From Selenomonas dianae (lineage in GTDB: Bacteria > Bacillota > Negativicutes > Selenomonadales > Selenomonadaceae): 64,000 nucleotides of DNA. The notes under the pieces were generated by a model. That model worked only from the letters and a program-made list of their open reading frames with translations, ran no database searches and had not been told where the DNA came from. The position numbers were made by a program, and so were the translations under genes. Of the stretch, positions 16,631 to 27,177 are shown piece by piece (the first letter of the stretch is position 1; the number at the start of each line of letters is the position of its first letter). The stretch spans positions 816,001 to 880,000 of the forward strand of contig NZ_CP128650.1 of assembly GCF_030644225.1 (NCBI RefSeq), given 5' to 3'.

Positions 16631-16648
16631 TTTTAAGGAGATGTTTAC

Positions 16649-17983
16649 ATGGAGATGCAGGGCACGCCGCCGTCCTTTATTGAGCGGTATTTCAAGATAC
16701 GGGAGAAGGGCTCGTCCGTCCGCACGGAACTCATTGCGGGGCTGACGACCTTTATCGCAATGGCGTACATTCTCTTCGTCAACCCGAACATTCTTGCCGA
16801 TGCGGGGATTCCGAAGGATGCGGCGATTGCCTCGACGATCTGGATTGCGGCACTCGCCTCGATGGCGATGGGCGTCTTTGCGAACTATCCCGTCGCACTC
16901 GCGCCCGGCATGGGGCTCAATGCATTCTTTGCCTACTATGTCTGTGGTGTGCTCGGACTGCACTGGACGGTTGCACTCGGTGCGGTGTTCTTCTCCGGTG
17001 TGCTCTTCCTCATTCTGACAGTCGGCGGGATTCGGCAGGCGATCATCAACGCCGTGCCGCGCGATCTGAAACTCGCAATCAGCGTCGGTATCGGGCTTTT
17101 TATTGCATTCATTGGGCTCAAGGGCACCGGGCTGATTGTCGAGAACTCCGCGACGTATGTTTCGCTCGGTCATGTGACCGCACCGACGACGCTGCTCTCG
17201 CTGTTCGGTCTGCTCTTTACGGCGGCACTCATGGCACGCAATGTCCACGGCTCGATCCTCATCGGCATCTTTGTCACGACGGTGCTTGCGATGGTGCTTG
17301 GCATGACGCCCGCGCCGCAGGGGTTCGGCGATATTGTCAGCACGTCGCTGCCGCACATGGGCGGGACGTTCGGCCAACTCGATCTCGCGGGTGCATGGAA
17401 CTACGGCCTTGTTTCGATCATCTTTACGTTCACGGTAGTGGAGCTCTTCGATAATATGGGGACGCTCATCGGCCTTACGACGAAGGCGAAGATGGTGAAA
17501 CCTGACGGGCATATCGAAAACATCGACAAGGCACTGACGACGGACGCGGTCGGGACGATGGTGTCCGCCGTATTTGGTACGTCCACGGTTACGTCCTACA
17601 TCGAGAGTGCGGCGGGTATTGCTGCCGGCGGGCGTACAGGACTGACGGCTCTTGCTGCGGGCGTGCTCTTTCTCGCTGCGCTCTTCTTTACCCCGCTCAT
17701 CGGGCTTGTACCCGCCTTTGCGACAGCTCCCGCGCTCATCCTTGTCGGCGCACTGCTCATGTCCGAGGTCGGCAAGATCGACTTCTCGGATTTTACGAAT
17801 GCACTTCCTGCATTCCTCACAATCATCATGATGCCGCTCACGTCGAGCATTGCGAACGGCTTTGCGTTCGGCTTCATCAGCTATACCATTATGAAGCTCT
17901 TCGCGGGGCAGTATAAGAAGGTCAGCTGGATCATGTATTTGGTCTCGATCGCGTTTCTCATCAATCTGGCGCTGCGTTCGTAA
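16649..17983 (+). CDS. NCS2/AzgA-type purine (adenine/guanine/hypoxanthine) permease
   Basis: This is a 444-residue integral membrane protein with about 12-14 hydrophobic segments. Typical AzgA/PbuG-family motifs: RTELIAGLTTFIAMAYILFV, NPNILADAGIP, NYPVALAPGMGLNAFFAY (the family TM3 signature), VVELFDNMGTLIGL and GTSTVTSYIESAAGIAAGGR. It would import nucleobases by proton symport. The start (ATG 16649) has AAGGAG upstream. The leader from the tRNA terminator is only ~20 bp, so no purine riboswitch can fit. The exact nucleobase cannot be read from sequence. Confidence 0.93.
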   Translation: MEMQGTPPSFIERYFKIREKGSSVRTELIAGLTTFIAMAYILFVNPNILADAGIPKDAAIASTIWIAALASMAMGVFANYPVALAPGMGLNAFFAYYVCGVLGLHWTVALGAVFFSGVLFLILTVGGIRQAIINAVPRDLKLAISVGIGLFIAFIGLKGTGLIVENSATYVSLGHVTAPTTLLSLFGLLFTAALMARNVHGSILIGIFVTTVLAMVLGMTPAPQGFGDIVSTSLPHMGGTFGQLDLAGAWNYGLVSIIFTFTVVELFDNMGTLIGLTTKAKMVKPDGHIENIDKALTTDAVGTMVSAVFGTSTVTSYIESAAGIAAGGRTGLTALAAGVLFLAALFFTPLIGLVPAFATAPALILVGALLMSEVGKIDFSDFTNALPAFLTIIMMPLTSSIANGFAFGFISYTIMKLFAGQYKKVSWIMYLVSIAFLINLALRS

Positions 17984-18004
17984 CGCGCGGGGAGGGGCTT
18001 GCAA

Positions 18005-18916
18005 ATGAAACGATGGATGGCATCCGTCCTTGCGGGAGCAGTGCTCCTCGCAGCACAGTTTTTCGCGGGCTGCACGGCTGCACCTGCCTCCGATGCCCCC
18101 AAACAGGCGACGCAGGGGGAGATCACCGTTAAGGTGCTGAACATCGGGCAGGGCGACTCCATTCTCATCCAGACGGGGGAGAAGACGGTGCTCGTCGATA
18201 CGAGTGATGTGGACGAGCGCGACAAGCTGCGTGCGGAGTTGAAAAAGGCGGATGTCAAGAAAATTGACACAATCATCCTCACGCACCCGCACGCCGATCA
18301 CATCGGCGGCATGGATGTCCTGCTCAACGAGTATCCCGTCGGCATGGTCTACGACAACGGAATGCCCTCGACCTCGAAGCTCTACCTCGGCTATGTGAAA
18401 AAGCTCAAGGAGAAGAAGATCGAGCGCAAGGGGCTCGTCGCGGGCGACCGTGTCGATCTCGGCGGCGGCGCGGTGTTCGAGGTGCTTGGCCCCTCGGCGC
18501 AGCTGGTCAAGGAGGGAAATGTCAAGGGGTACAAGCATGACCCGAACAACGAGTCCGTGGTCGGACGGTTGGTCTTTGGCGATTTCTCCATGATGCTCAC
18601 GGGCGATGCGGAGAAGAAGGAGGAGCAGGCCATCCTTGCAGCGGATAGTGCCAATGTGAAGAGCACGATTCTGAAATCCGGGCATCATGGCAGCAAGACA
18701 TCCTCTTCGGCGGACTTCCTGCGTGCGGTTCAGCCCGAGGCGGCGCTCATCTCCTGTGGGGTGAACAATGACTACGGACATCCGCACAAGGAGACCATGA
18801 AGAAGTACCATGCACTGAATATCCCGATTTATGTGACAGCAGAGAACGGGACGATCACGGTGACGAGTGACGGAAAGACCTACAAGATTGTACCTGAACG
18901 GGGGGAGAAACAATGA
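18005..18916 (+). CDS. ComEC-like metallo-beta-lactamase-fold lipoprotein
   Basis: This is a 303-residue protein from ATG 18005 (ribosome site GGGGAGGGGC); TTG 17999 is an alternative. A lipoprotein signal ends in FFAGC (Cys at residue ~23). The MBL fold resembles the C-terminal domain of ComEC: VLNIGQGDSILIQ, TIILTHPHADHIGGMD (H-x-H-x-D-H metal site), GDFSMMLTGDAEKKEE and LKSGHHGSKTSSS. Free-standing versions of this domain occur as secreted hydrolases, probably nucleases. It overlaps the next gene (DUF3006) by 4 bp, a frequent partnership. The substrate is unproven. Confidence 0.85.
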   Translation: MKRWMASVLAGAVLLAAQFFAGCTAAPASDAPKQATQGEITVKVLNIGQGDSILIQTGEKTVLVDTSDVDERDKLRAELKKADVKKIDTIILTHPHADHIGGMDVLLNEYPVGMVYDNGMPSTSKLYLGYVKKLKEKKIERKGLVAGDRVDLGGGAVFEVLGPSAQLVKEGNVKGYKHDPNNESVVGRLVFGDFSMMLTGDAEKKEEQAILAADSANVKSTILKSGHHGSKTSSSADFLRAVQPEAALISCGVNNDYGHPHKETMKKYHALNIPIYVTAENGTITVTSDGKTYKIVPERGEKQ

Positions 18917-19110
18917 TTTCTGCATATCTTGACCGATTTGAAGGAAAATACGCCGTGCTTCTGCTCGGTGATGCGATGGAAAAGGTGAACTTCCCGAAGA
19001 CGTTTCTTCCTGTGGATGTTTCCGAGGGGGACTATCTGACGATCTCCATGGAGCGCGACGCAGCGGCTACGGAGGCTGCTGAGGCAGAGGCACTGGAACT
19101 GTTGAAGTAG
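18913..19110 (+). CDS. DUF3006 family protein
   Basis: This is a 65-residue protein whose ATG overlaps the TGA of the metallo-hydrolase gene. The small beta-rich N-terminus (DRFEGKYAVLLLGD, then VNFPKTFLPVDVSEGDYLTI) is the DUF3006 pattern, usually found beside ComEC-like hydrolases. An Ala/Glu-rich helix ends it. It is probably cytoplasmic and translationally coupled to its neighbour. Function unknown. Confidence 0.8.
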   Translation: MISAYLDRFEGKYAVLLLGDAMEKVNFPKTFLPVDVSEGDYLTISMERDAAATEAAEAEALELLK

Positions 19111-19135
19111 GGAAGTGGAGGTGTTATTGGTATTG

Positions 19136-20197
19136 ATGCAGTCAAACCAACATCGGTGGACAAGGACGCTGCTCGCTGTGGCAGCGCTTTTTGTCTGTTT
19201 TTGCACGCTTTTTATGAGCGGTACGGGCGAGGCAAAGGGAAAGACGTTCCGTCTCCTGAGCATGGAAAGTCATGCGGCAGAGATTGACGGCCGTGCCGCC
19301 GTCCGCATTCAGATCGGTGTGAACCGTGCAGGGGTATCCGATGCACTCGCTGCACAGACACAAGAGGAGAATGTGCTGAGTCTCGCACTTGAAAATGTGA
19401 AACTTGATAAAAAGTTCCCGCAGATATATACGCCGCGCGGAGAGCTTGCGACATCCGTTTCCGTGACATCGGAGGGGAAACGCGGTGCAGCACTCCGCAT
19501 TGCAGCGGCGTCGGATCTGACGTACGAGGATGCCTATCGTGTCTACACGATGCCTGCCGAGGCACACGGCAAGGTGAAGGAATATCTTGTCATTGACATC
19601 ATCGCACCACGGTTGAAGCCAAGTCCCGCACGCGGTCATACGGTGGTCATCGATCCGGGGCACGGGGGCAGCGATTCGGGGGCGATCGGATACACCGGAC
19701 TGCCCGAAAAGGTGGTTGCCCTTGCAGTGTCCAAACGCACGGAGGCATTGCTGCAGGCAGCGGGCGCACACGCCATCATGACGCGGACGGAGGATACCGA
19801 CGTTTCCTACGCAGGCGATACGTCATCGGGGGAACTGCAGGCACGCGTGGATGTCAGTTTGGAGCACCCCGAGGCGGAGCTCTTCCTCTCGGTACACTGC
19901 AACTCGTTTACGAATCCCGATGCGCATGGAATGGAAACGTACTACTACCCCAAGACGGATGCGGATGAGTATTTTGCGACGCTCCTCAACGAGGAACTCG
20001 CGGCGGCGGGCGGCCTCTACAATCGCGGGGTCAAATACGCGAAGTTCTACGTTCTGCGCCACACCGAAATCCCTGCCTCCCTCGTGGAGCTCGGTTTTCT
20101 CTCAAATCCGCACGAGGAGGACCTGTTGGCGAACGCCGGCTATCAGGAGAAGCTGGCACAGGCACTCGTCCGTGCGATCGAGCGATATTTTGAATAG
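19136..20197 (+). CDS. N-acetylmuramoyl-L-alanine amidase (Amidase_3, AmiC/CwlD type)
   Basis: The ATG at 19136 is shown; TTG 19127 and TTG 19133 fit the GGAGGT at 19117-19122 better and would add one to three residues. A signal anchor (TLLAVAALFVCFCTLFMSG) is followed by an AMIN-like domain (residues ~40-160) and an Amidase_3 domain: VVIDPGHGGSDSGAIG (zinc His), ELFLSVHCNSF (zinc His) and LVELGFLSNPHEEDLL (catalytic Glu). It cleaves peptidoglycan in the periplasm. It stands just before the GerMN lipoprotein gene, a common pairing in Negativicutes and Clostridia. Confidence 0.92.
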   Translation: MQSNQHRWTRTLLAVAALFVCFCTLFMSGTGEAKGKTFRLLSMESHAAEIDGRAAVRIQIGVNRAGVSDALAAQTQEENVLSLALENVKLDKKFPQIYTPRGELATSVSVTSEGKRGAALRIAAASDLTYEDAYRVYTMPAEAHGKVKEYLVIDIIAPRLKPSPARGHTVVIDPGHGGSDSGAIGYTGLPEKVVALAVSKRTEALLQAAGAHAIMTRTEDTDVSYAGDTSSGELQARVDVSLEHPEAELFLSVHCNSFTNPDAHGMETYYYPKTDADEYFATLLNEELAAAGGLYNRGVKYAKFYVLRHTEIPASLVELGFLSNPHEEDLLANAGYQEKLAQALVRAIERYFE

Positions 20198-20214
20198 AGG
20201 GGAGCGGACACAAA

Positions 20215-20796
20215 GTGTTGATACAAATGAAACGTATGACATCCATCGCTGCCGTACTCGCAGCCGCAGCGATGCTCGCACTTGCGGCGGGCTGCGGGGA
20301 TGCGCAGAAGCCGGCGCAGAAGGACAGTACCGTGCAGACGGAGCAGACGCAGGAGAAGGAAAAACCTGCGGCACTGACACCGAAGGAGATGCAGGTGAAT
20401 GTCTACTATCCGAGAAACGACGGGACAGGGCTCATCGCCGTCACTCGTACAGTGAACATCGAGAAGGACGACAAGTATACGGCTGCACTGAAGTCCCTCC
20501 TCACGGGGACGAAGGAGAAGGGGCAGACGACCGTCATCCCGAAGAAGGCGAAGCTGCGCAGTGTCACAGTGAAGAACGGTGTTGCAACGGCGGACTTCTC
20601 GAAAGAATTGGAGCAGAATTTCAGCGGCGGCTCGACGGGAGAGGAAATGCTCGTCGGCTCGATTGTGAACACGCTCACGGATTTCCCCGAGGTGCAGAAG
20701 GTACAGATCCTCATTGAGGGCGCGTCCGTGGAGACACTGTCGGGGCACATGGATCTCTCCGAGCCGCTCACGCGCATGACGGAGCTGCTCCATTGA
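20215..20796 (+). CDS. GerMN-domain lipoprotein
   Basis: The start is ambiguous: GTG 20215, TTG 20218 or ATG 20227, all behind GAGGGGAG. A lipoprotein signal ends in LAAGCG. The C-terminal ~130 residues form a GerMN (sporulation/spore germination) domain: VNVYYPRNDGTGLIAVTRTV, then ALKSLLTGT and VQKVQILIEG. Such proteins accompany cell-wall amidases and probably help assemble envelope complexes. It lies 17 bp after the amidase gene, so the two are likely cotranscribed. Confidence 0.85.
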   Translation: MLIQMKRMTSIAAVLAAAAMLALAAGCGDAQKPAQKDSTVQTEQTQEKEKPAALTPKEMQVNVYYPRNDGTGLIAVTRTVNIEKDDKYTAALKSLLTGTKEKGQTTVIPKKAKLRSVTVKNGVATADFSKELEQNFSGGSTGEEMLVGSIVNTLTDFPEVQKVQILIEGASVETLSGHMDLSEPLTRMTELLH

Positions 20797-20813
20797 CACA
20801 GCGAATCCCTTGC

Positions 20814-20842
20814 TTGTCATTTTGGTGTTTTTATGATACGAT
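20814..20842 (+). promoter_or_regulatory. Probable tig promoter
   Basis: TTGTCA (20814-20819), a 17-bp spacer and TACGAT (20837-20842). It lies just after the GerMN gene and ~100 bp before the trigger factor start. No other -10/-35 pair fits as well in this gap. Confidence 0.5.
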
Positions 20843-20944
20843 ACAGATAGAATCGCGGGCGCTATGCTCTTTGCATGTCCGCATATCGGGAAGCGCGTAG
20901 ATACGTTGTTTCCATAGGAAAATAGCAGGAGGTTGTTTCATACA

Positions 20945-22234
20945 ATGAAGGTTACGGCAGAGCATGGGGATAACCGTGAGGTCACTCTGACGATTGAAGT
21001 CGAACAGGAGAAACTTGAGAAGGCGACGGATGGTGCGTCCAAGCGCATTGCGGGACGTGTGAACATCCCCGGCTTCCGCAAGGGCAAGGCACCGCGCAGG
21101 ATTGTCGAGAACTTCGTCGGCAAGGATGCAATTTTGCAGGAAGCATTTGAGGGCGTTGCCCAACGTGCGTTCGAGGATGCTCTGACGGAGCAGAACATGG
21201 AGCCTGTGACGCGCCCCGAGATCGACATCGTGACCCTTGAGGAGGGCAAGGATGTTGTCTTTACGGCGAAGTTCACACAGCGTCCCGAGGTAACGCTCGG
21301 TCAGTACAAGGGGCTGACGGTAGAAAAACCCGAGGTCACTGTGTCCGAGGAGGACATCGACCGTCAGATCGAGGGGATGCGTCAGCATCAGGGAACGCTC
21401 GTGGACGCACCTGCGGATGCCGAGGTCAAGAAGGACGATTTCATCACGCTTGATTTCGAGGGCTTTGTCGACGGAACGGCGTTCGAGGGCGGCAAGGGCG
21501 AGGACTACCCGCTCCAGATCGGCTCGGGCAGCTTTATCCCGGGCTTTGAGGATCAGCTCATCGGCGCGAAGATTGGCGAGGAGCGCGAGGTGAACGTCAC
21601 GTTCCCCGAGGAGTACCATGCGGAGAATCTCAAGGGCAAGCCGGCCATGTTCAAATGCACGGTGCGCAGCATCAAGTCGCGTGAGTTGCCCGAGTTGAAC
21701 GACGAGTTTGCGAAGAAGGCGAGCAAGTTTGAAACACTCGCAGAACTCCGCGAGGACATCCGCAAGAACCTTCAGGCGGGAGCGGAGCGTCAGGCGGAGA
21801 CCGACCGTCGTACGAAGGCGATCGACATGGCGACGGAGAACTGCACGATGGAGATTCCGCCGGTCATGGTCGAAAACCGCATCACGGCGATGATCCAGGA
21901 GATGGCGATGCGTCTTGAGCAGCAGGGAATGAGTCTTGAGCAGTATCTCCAGTACGCGGGTCTCGATATGGCACGCATCCGCGACGAGTACCGAGAGACG
22001 GCGGAGAAGAACGTCCGCACGGATCTCATGCTTGAGGAGGTCGCAAAGGCTGAGGGGATCAAGGTCGAGGGAAGGGATCTCGATCAGGAAGTCTATGCGA
22101 TGGCACTGTCCTACGGTGCGACACCGAAGCAGGTCCAAAAGATTATTAAGGAGCAGGGACGTGTCAGTGACCTTGCCGCGACGGTTCTGCGCAAGAAGAC
22201 GGCGCAGTTCATCGTGGACAACATCACGGCATAA
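20945..22234 (+). CDS. tig: Trigger factor (ribosome-associated chaperone, prolyl isomerase)
   Basis: This is a 429-residue protein from ATG 20945 (ribosome site AGGAGG). The N-terminal ribosome-binding domain contains the signature GFRKGKAPR (NIPGFRKGKAPRRIVENFVG). The FKBP-type domain (ITLDFEGFVDGTAFEGGKGE, then GSFIPGFEDQLIG) is followed by the C-terminal chaperone arms (residues ~260-429). It folds nascent chains at the ribosome exit. It leads the tig-clpP-clpX-lon cluster, a standard arrangement. Confidence 0.97.
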   Translation: MKVTAEHGDNREVTLTIEVEQEKLEKATDGASKRIAGRVNIPGFRKGKAPRRIVENFVGKDAILQEAFEGVAQRAFEDALTEQNMEPVTRPEIDIVTLEEGKDVVFTAKFTQRPEVTLGQYKGLTVEKPEVTVSEEDIDRQIEGMRQHQGTLVDAPADAEVKKDDFITLDFEGFVDGTAFEGGKGEDYPLQIGSGSFIPGFEDQLIGAKIGEEREVNVTFPEEYHAENLKGKPAMFKCTVRSIKSRELPELNDEFAKKASKFETLAELREDIRKNLQAGAERQAETDRRTKAIDMATENCTMEIPPVMVENRITAMIQEMAMRLEQQGMSLEQYLQYAGLDMARIRDEYRETAEKNVRTDLMLEEVAKAEGIKVEGRDLDQEVYAMALSYGATPKQVQKIIKEQGRVSDLAATVLRKKTAQFIVDNITA

Positions 22235-22258
22235 TGCATCCCCTGTGGGGAGGAATAT

Positions 22259-22870
22259 ATGAGTTACTATGTACCGATGGTGGTGGAGAACTCGAGCCGT
22301 GGGGAGCGTGCCTATGACATCTACTCCCGTCTGCTCAAGGAACGCATCATCTTTCTGGGTGGGCCGATTGACGACAGCGTAGCGAACGTCGTTGTGGCGC
22401 AGCTGCTCTTCCTTGAGTCCGAGGATCCGGACAAGGATATCCACCTCTACATCAATAGTCCGGGCGGTGTCGTAACGGCGGGGCTTGCCATCTACGACAC
22501 GATGCAGTACATCAAACCGGATGTTTCGACGATCTGCATCGGACAGGCAGCGAGCATGGGCTCCATTCTGCTGACGGCGGGGGCTGCCGGGAAACGCTGC
22601 GCATTGCCGCACGCACGCATCATGATCCATCAGCCGCTTGGCGGGGCGCAGGGACAGTCGACTGACATCCAGATCCAGGCGAAGGAGATCCTGCGTCTGC
22701 GTGAGGTCGGCAACAATATTCTCGCGCATCATACGGGGCAGGATCCCGAGAAGATCAACGTTGACACGGAGCGCGACAATTTCATGTCGGCGGAGGAAGC
22801 AAAGGCATATGGGCTGATCGACGAGGTTGTCATCCGTCCCAAGGTCGCGCCCGCAGAAAGCAAAGGCTGA
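22259..22870 (+). CDS. clpP: ATP-dependent Clp protease proteolytic subunit
   Basis: This is a 203-residue protein with the catalytic triad: Ser in [11 protein letters not shown] (residue ~98), His in [12 protein letters not shown] (~123) and Asp in [11 protein letters not shown] (~172). ClpP forms the double-heptamer chamber used with ClpX (next gene) and ClpC (8104). The N-terminal propeptide is short ([20 protein letters not shown]). The ribosome site GGGGAGGA is 24 bp after tig. Confidence 0.98.
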   Translation: MSYYVPMVVENSSRGERAYDIYSRLLKERIIFLGGPIDDSVANVVVAQLLFLESEDPDKDIHLYINSPGGVVTAGLAIYDTMQYIKPDVSTICIGQAASMGSILLTAGAAGKRCALPHARIMIHQPLGGAQGQSTDIQIQAKEILRLREVGNNILAHHTGQDPEKINVDTERDNFMSAEEAKAYGLIDEVVIRPKVAPAESKG

Positions 22871-22884
22871 GGGGGTGTGACGCG

Positions 22885-24150
22885 ATGAAATTTGGAGAGG
22901 AAGACAAGGGACAGCTCAAATGCTCGTTCTGCGGCAAGACGCAGGAGCAGGTGCGAAAGCTCGTGGCGGGTCCCGGTGTCTATATCTGCGACGAATGTAT
23001 CGAGCTCTGTAATGAAATCATAGCAGAGGAGTTCAGTGATGATGCTGAAGTCGGGCTCAAGGATGTTCCGAAACCGAAGGAAATTCGTCACATTCTCGAT
23101 CAGTATGTCATTGGGCAGGACGAGGCGAAGAAGTCCCTGTCCGTCGCCGTTTACAATCACTACAAGCGCATCAATGTGGGACAGGGAAAAAATGAGGATG
23201 TGGAACTTCGAAAATCCAACATTCTCATGATCGGTCCTACAGGCAGCGGCAAGACTCTGCTCGCACAGACGCTCGCGCGTATTCTGAACGTCCCGTTCGC
23301 GATTGCGGATGCAACCTCACTCACGGAGGCGGGCTACGTCGGTGAGGATGTCGAGAACATCCTGCTCAAGCTGATCCAAGCGGCGGACTACGACATTGAG
23401 AAGGCGCAGCGCGGCATCATCTATATCGACGAGATCGACAAGATCGCGCGTAAGTCGGAGAATCCATCCATCACGCGCGATGTTTCGGGTGAGGGGGTCC
23501 AACAGGCACTGCTCAAGATCCTTGAGGGAACGACGGCATCTGTGCCGCCGCAGGGGGGGCGCAAGCATCCCCAGCAGGAACTCCTGCAGATTGATACAAC
23601 GAACATTCTCTTTATCTGCGGCGGTGCATTTGACGGGATCGAGGAGATCATCGAATCCCGTCTCGGGAAAAAGCAGATGGGATTCGGGGCGCAGGTACGC
23701 TCGAAAAAACGCGTATCTGTCGGTGAATCCCTCAGCAAGGTGATTCCCGAAGATCTGATGAAGAACGGTCTGATTCCCGAGTTCATCGGACGTCTGCCCG
23801 TCGTCGTGACACTGAACTCACTGGACGAGGCTGCACTCGTGCAGATTCTGACCGAGCCGAAGAATGCGCTCGTGAAGCAGTTCCAGAAACTCTTGGAACT
23901 TGACGGTGTGCGGCTCACCTTCGAGGACGAGGCGCTGCATCTCATCGCGAAGGAAGCTCTCACACATAAGACAGGTGCGCGTGGACTGCGTTCCATCATC
24001 GAGAGCATTATGCGCAACGTCATGTACGAAGTCCCGTCGATTCAGGGCGTAACGGCGTGTCAGGTTACGAAGGATGTCATCGCGAACCACAGCGATCCCA
24101 TCCTGACGATTGACGGTACGGGTACGGCAAAGATGGCAGCCGCGAACTAA
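22885..24150 (+). CDS. clpX: ClpX, AAA+ unfoldase of ClpXP
   Basis: This is a 421-residue protein. The N-terminal zinc-binding domain has four Cys ([11 protein letters not shown] ... CDECIELC). AAA+ core: [15 protein letters not shown] (Walker A), [10 protein letters not shown] (Walker B), [14 protein letters not shown] (pore-2 region), GAQVRSK and the sensor-2 [10 protein letters not shown]. The ClpP-docking IGF-type loop is present as [10 protein letters not shown]. It follows clpP by 14 bp in the same operon. Confidence 0.98.
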   Translation: MKFGEEDKGQLKCSFCGKTQEQVRKLVAGPGVYICDECIELCNEIIAEEFSDDAEVGLKDVPKPKEIRHILDQYVIGQDEAKKSLSVAVYNHYKRINVGQGKNEDVELRKSNILMIGPTGSGKTLLAQTLARILNVPFAIADATSLTEAGYVGEDVENILLKLIQAADYDIEKAQRGIIYIDEIDKIARKSENPSITRDVSGEGVQQALLKILEGTTASVPPQGGRKHPQQELLQIDTTNILFICGGAFDGIEEIIESRLGKKQMGFGAQVRSKKRVSVGESLSKVIPEDLMKNGLIPEFIGRLPVVVTLNSLDEAALVQILTEPKNALVKQFQKLLELDGVRLTFEDEALHLIAKEALTHKTGARGLRSIIESIMRNVMYEVPSIQGVTACQVTKDVIANHSDPILTIDGTGTAKMAAAN

Positions 24151-24165
24151 CACGATAGACACCTG

Positions 24166-24188
24166 AGGAGCGCTGCGGCGCTCCTTTT
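24166..24188 (+). terminator. Terminator between clpX and lon
   Basis: GGAGCGC-TGCG-GCGCTCC (24167-24184) is followed by TTTTC. It would separate tig-clpP-clpX from lon or attenuate readthrough. Confidence 0.7.
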
Positions 24189-24223
24189 CATTAGGGGATG
24201 GTTCCCCATAGACGGAAGGAAAT

Positions 24224-26542
24224 ATGATGTCCGAGAAAGAAACGCTCCCACTGCTCCCGCTGCGCGGGCTTGTGGTCTATCCGCACATGATGGTCAATCT
24301 CGATGTCGGGCGCGACCGCTCTGTTGCCGCCATTGAGAGTGCCATTGCGGGCGACAGCCGTATTCTTGTCGTGGCGCAGCGCGACCCGGAGTGCGACGAT
24401 CCAACTGCAGCCGATCTCTACGACGTCGGTGCTGTCGCAGAAATTCGACAGTTTCTGCGCATGCCTGAAGGCGTTTTGCGCATCCTCGTGGACGGGCAGA
24501 AACGTGCAGAAATCCTTGCCATCCGTGAGGGAGAAACCTATGCCGAAGCGGATGTGCTTGCCATGGACGAGCCTCTGGATGAGCCTGAGACGAAGGATAT
24601 GGAGGCACTGGTACACGGTGTCACAAGCAAGTTCGAGGAGTGGGTGAAGCTCTCACACAAGATCCCCCCCGAGGCACTTGTTTCCATCTCCATCATGGAG
24701 GACATGGGACGACTGGCGGACATCATCGCAAGTCATCTGAGTTTGAAGCATGAGGTGCGGCAGGAACTCCTTGCCGCAATCGACGTGCGTGCGCGTCTCG
24801 AACGCCTCTATCAGGCACTCGTACATGAACTCGACATCATGGGGATCGAGAGTGAGATCAACCGCCGTGTACGCAAACAGATGGACAAGGTACAGCGGGA
24901 CTTCTATCTGCGTGAGCAGATCAAGGTGATCCGCAAGGAGCTTGGCGATGATGCGGACAAGGCGGCGGAGGTGGATCGCTACCGTGAGGCACTGGCGGCA
25001 AAGGAATTCCCGGATGCCGTGCGCGAGACCATTGAGCGCGAGATTCATCGCCTCGACATGAGCCACGCGATGAGTGCTGAGGTCGGTGTCATACGCAACT
25101 ATCTGGACACGCTCATCGAACTCCCATGGAACGAGATGACGGAGGAGCACGTCGATCTGACGGCGGCACAGGCGGTGCTTGAACACGATCACTATGGCCT
25201 TGAGAAGATCAAGGAGCGGATTCTCGACTACCTCGCCGTACGGCGGCTTGCTCCCGAGCAGAGTGCACCCATCCTCTGTCTTGTGGGTGCACCCGGTGTC
25301 GGAAAGACCTCACTCGGCGTGTCGATTGCACGCGCGATGGGACGCAAGTTCATCCGCATCTCACTCGGCGGCATTCGCGACGAAGCGGAGATCCGCGGAC
25401 ATCGCCGCACCTACGTTGGTGCAATGCCGGGGCGCATCCTCGAAGGGATTCGCCGTGCGGGAACGAAAAATCCTGTGTTTTTGCTGGACGAGGTCGACAA
25501 AATCGCAATGGATTTCCACGGCGATCCGTCGGCGGCGTTGCTGGAAGTCCTTGATCCCGCGCAGAACTGCACGTTTAGCGATCACTTCGTCGAGCTGCCG
25601 TTTGACCTCTCACATGTGTTCTGGATTGTAACCGCGAATAATCCCGCGAAGATCCCCGCGCCTCTGCGTGACCGCATGGAGATTCTGAACCTCTCAAGCT
25701 ACACCGAACTCGAAAAGATCGAGATCGCACGCCGTCACCTTCTGCCGCGTCAGCGCACGCAGAACGGGCTGAAGGCGAAGGACATCCGTATCAGTGCAAG
25801 TGTCTGGCCTGAGATTATCCGCTCCTATACGCGTGAGGCGGGTGTGCGTGAACTTGAGCGCGTGATCGGACGGCTCTGCCGCAAGGCGGCGCGTCGCATC
25901 GTCTCCGATGAGCAGCCACCCATTTCCGTGACCAAAGCGAATCTTTCGGACTTCCTTGAACGTCCGAAATACCATGCGACAAAGCAGGAGAAGAAACCGC
26001 TCGTCGGTGTGGTCACGGGACTGGCGTGGACGGAGGTCGGCGGCGATGTGCTGCGCACGGAGGTCAACATTCTGCGCGGCAAGGGCAAGCTCATCCTCAC
26101 GGGGCAGCTTGGCGAGGTCATGCAGGAGTCGGCGCAGGCGGCGCTCTCCTACGTACGCAGCCGTGCGGACGCATTTCATCTTGCCGAAGACTTCTATGAA
26201 AAGGATGACATTCACATCCACCTGCCCGAGGGGGCGATTCCGAAGGACGGACCATCGGCGGGCATCACAATGGCGACCGCGATGATCTCTGCACTCACAG
26301 GGCGCAAAGTGCGCTCCGATGTCGCCATGACGGGGGAGATCACCCTGCGCGGAAACGTCCTGCCCATCGGCGGACTCAAGGAAAAGACCCTCGCAGCCTA
26401 CCGCGAAGGGGTCAAGACCATTGTCCTGCCGCAGGAAAACGAGCGCGATATTGAGGATCTCCCCGATGCCGTACGCTCCTCGCTCGAATTTGTACCCGTC
26501 GCCCACATGGACGAAGTGCTGCGGGTTGCGCTCTATAATTAG
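24224..26542 (+). CDS. lon: ATP-dependent protease La (Lon)
   Basis: This is a 772-residue protein. The LON substrate-binding domain comes first ([17 protein letters not shown]), then the AAA+ module ([29 protein letters not shown]) and the S16 protease domain with Ser in [14 protein letters not shown] and Lys in [15 protein letters not shown]. It degrades misfolded and regulatory proteins. Tandem ATGs at the start follow GGAAGGAA. engB follows directly, as in many Firmicutes. Confidence 0.98.
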   Translation: MMSEKETLPLLPLRGLVVYPHMMVNLDVGRDRSVAAIESAIAGDSRILVVAQRDPECDDPTAADLYDVGAVAEIRQFLRMPEGVLRILVDGQKRAEILAIREGETYAEADVLAMDEPLDEPETKDMEALVHGVTSKFEEWVKLSHKIPPEALVSISIMEDMGRLADIIASHLSLKHEVRQELLAAIDVRARLERLYQALVHELDIMGIESEINRRVRKQMDKVQRDFYLREQIKVIRKELGDDADKAAEVDRYREALAAKEFPDAVRETIEREIHRLDMSHAMSAEVGVIRNYLDTLIELPWNEMTEEHVDLTAAQAVLEHDHYGLEKIKERILDYLAVRRLAPEQSAPILCLVGAPGVGKTSLGVSIARAMGRKFIRISLGGIRDEAEIRGHRRTYVGAMPGRILEGIRRAGTKNPVFLLDEVDKIAMDFHGDPSAALLEVLDPAQNCTFSDHFVELPFDLSHVFWIVTANNPAKIPAPLRDRMEILNLSSYTELEKIEIARRHLLPRQRTQNGLKAKDIRISASVWPEIIRSYTREAGVRELERVIGRLCRKAARRIVSDEQPPISVTKANLSDFLERPKYHATKQEKKPLVGVVTGLAWTEVGGDVLRTEVNILRGKGKLILTGQLGEVMQESAQAALSYVRSRADAFHLAEDFYEKDDIHIHLPEGAIPKDGPSAGITMATAMISALTGRKVRSDVAMTGEITLRGNVLPIGGLKEKTLAAYREGVKTIVLPQENERDIEDLPDAVRSSLEFVPVAHMDEVLRVALYN

Positions 26543-26553
26543 GAGGGATGCGT

Positions 26554-27177
26554 GTGATTGAACCGGTTGTAATCACCAAGGCGACCTATCTCGCCTCCGC
26601 TGTACGGCGTGATCAGTATCCCGAGGAATGCCGTCCCGCCGTCGCCTTCATCGGACGCTCGAACGTCGGAAAATCCTCGCTCATCAACTCCCTCACGCGC
26701 ATTCGCCAACTCGCACGCGTATCCTCGAAGCCGGGCAAAACACAGACCATCAATTTCTATGAACTGCTTCTAAAAATTGATGGGGGGGAGGCGCGTCACC
26801 CTGTTCACCTTGTTGACCTGCCGGGCTACGGGTACGCCAAGACCTCGCGCGAGAGCAGAAAGGTCTGGGCAAAGTTTATCGAGGAATATTTTTTGCACGC
26901 CGAGGAACTGCGTTTTGTCTGTCTGCTGCTCGACATTCGGCACACGCCGATGGAGTCCGACCGCCGTATGTTCGACTGGCTCGTCGAGCATGACATCCCT
27001 GTGCTCGTCATCGCCACGAAGGCGGACAAGATCGGAAGGAATGCACGCCGCACGCAGATCGCAGCGATGCAGAAGGCGCTCGGCGTGTCCGAACTCACGA
27101 TACTCCCTTACGCTTCCCCGAAAAATGAAGGGCGTTCAGAATTACTTGACGTGATGAAGGAATATTTGGTAGAATAG
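26554..27177 (+). CDS. engB: Ribosome biogenesis GTPase YsxC/EngB
   Basis: The GTG at 26554 is chosen because AGGAGG (26541-26546) leaves a 7-bp spacer; ATG 26548 would add two residues but sits against the ribosome site. GTPase motifs: GRSNVGKSSLINSLT (G1), VDLPGYGYAK (G3) and ATKADKIG (G4). It acts in large-subunit assembly. Its 3' end contains the likely promoter of the ahb genes. Confidence 0.96.
   Translation: MIEPVVITKATYLASAVRRDQYPEECRPAVAFIGRSNVGKSSLINSLTRIRQLARVSSKPGKTQTINFYELLLKIDGGEARHPVHLVDLPGYGYAKTSRESRKVWAKFIEEYFLHAEELRFVCLLLDIRHTPMESDRRMFDWLVEHDIPVLVIATKADKIGRNARRTQIAAMQKALGVSELTILPYASPKNEGRSELLDVMKEYLVE

Noticed and set aside
16598-16648. Purine riboswitch before the permease gene
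   Set aside because: Only about 50 bp lie between the tRNA and the start codon, including a terminator; a riboswitch cannot fit.
16613-18925. 770-residue open frame on the minus strand
   Set aside because: It lies antisense to the purine permease and ComEC-like genes, which have clear families, ribosome sites and motifs. The frame is Arg/His-rich, as expected from GC-rich complement.
20831-22732. 633-residue open frame on the minus strand
   Set aside because: Antisense to tig and clpP; Leu/Arg/His-rich shadow with no domain pattern or ribosome site.
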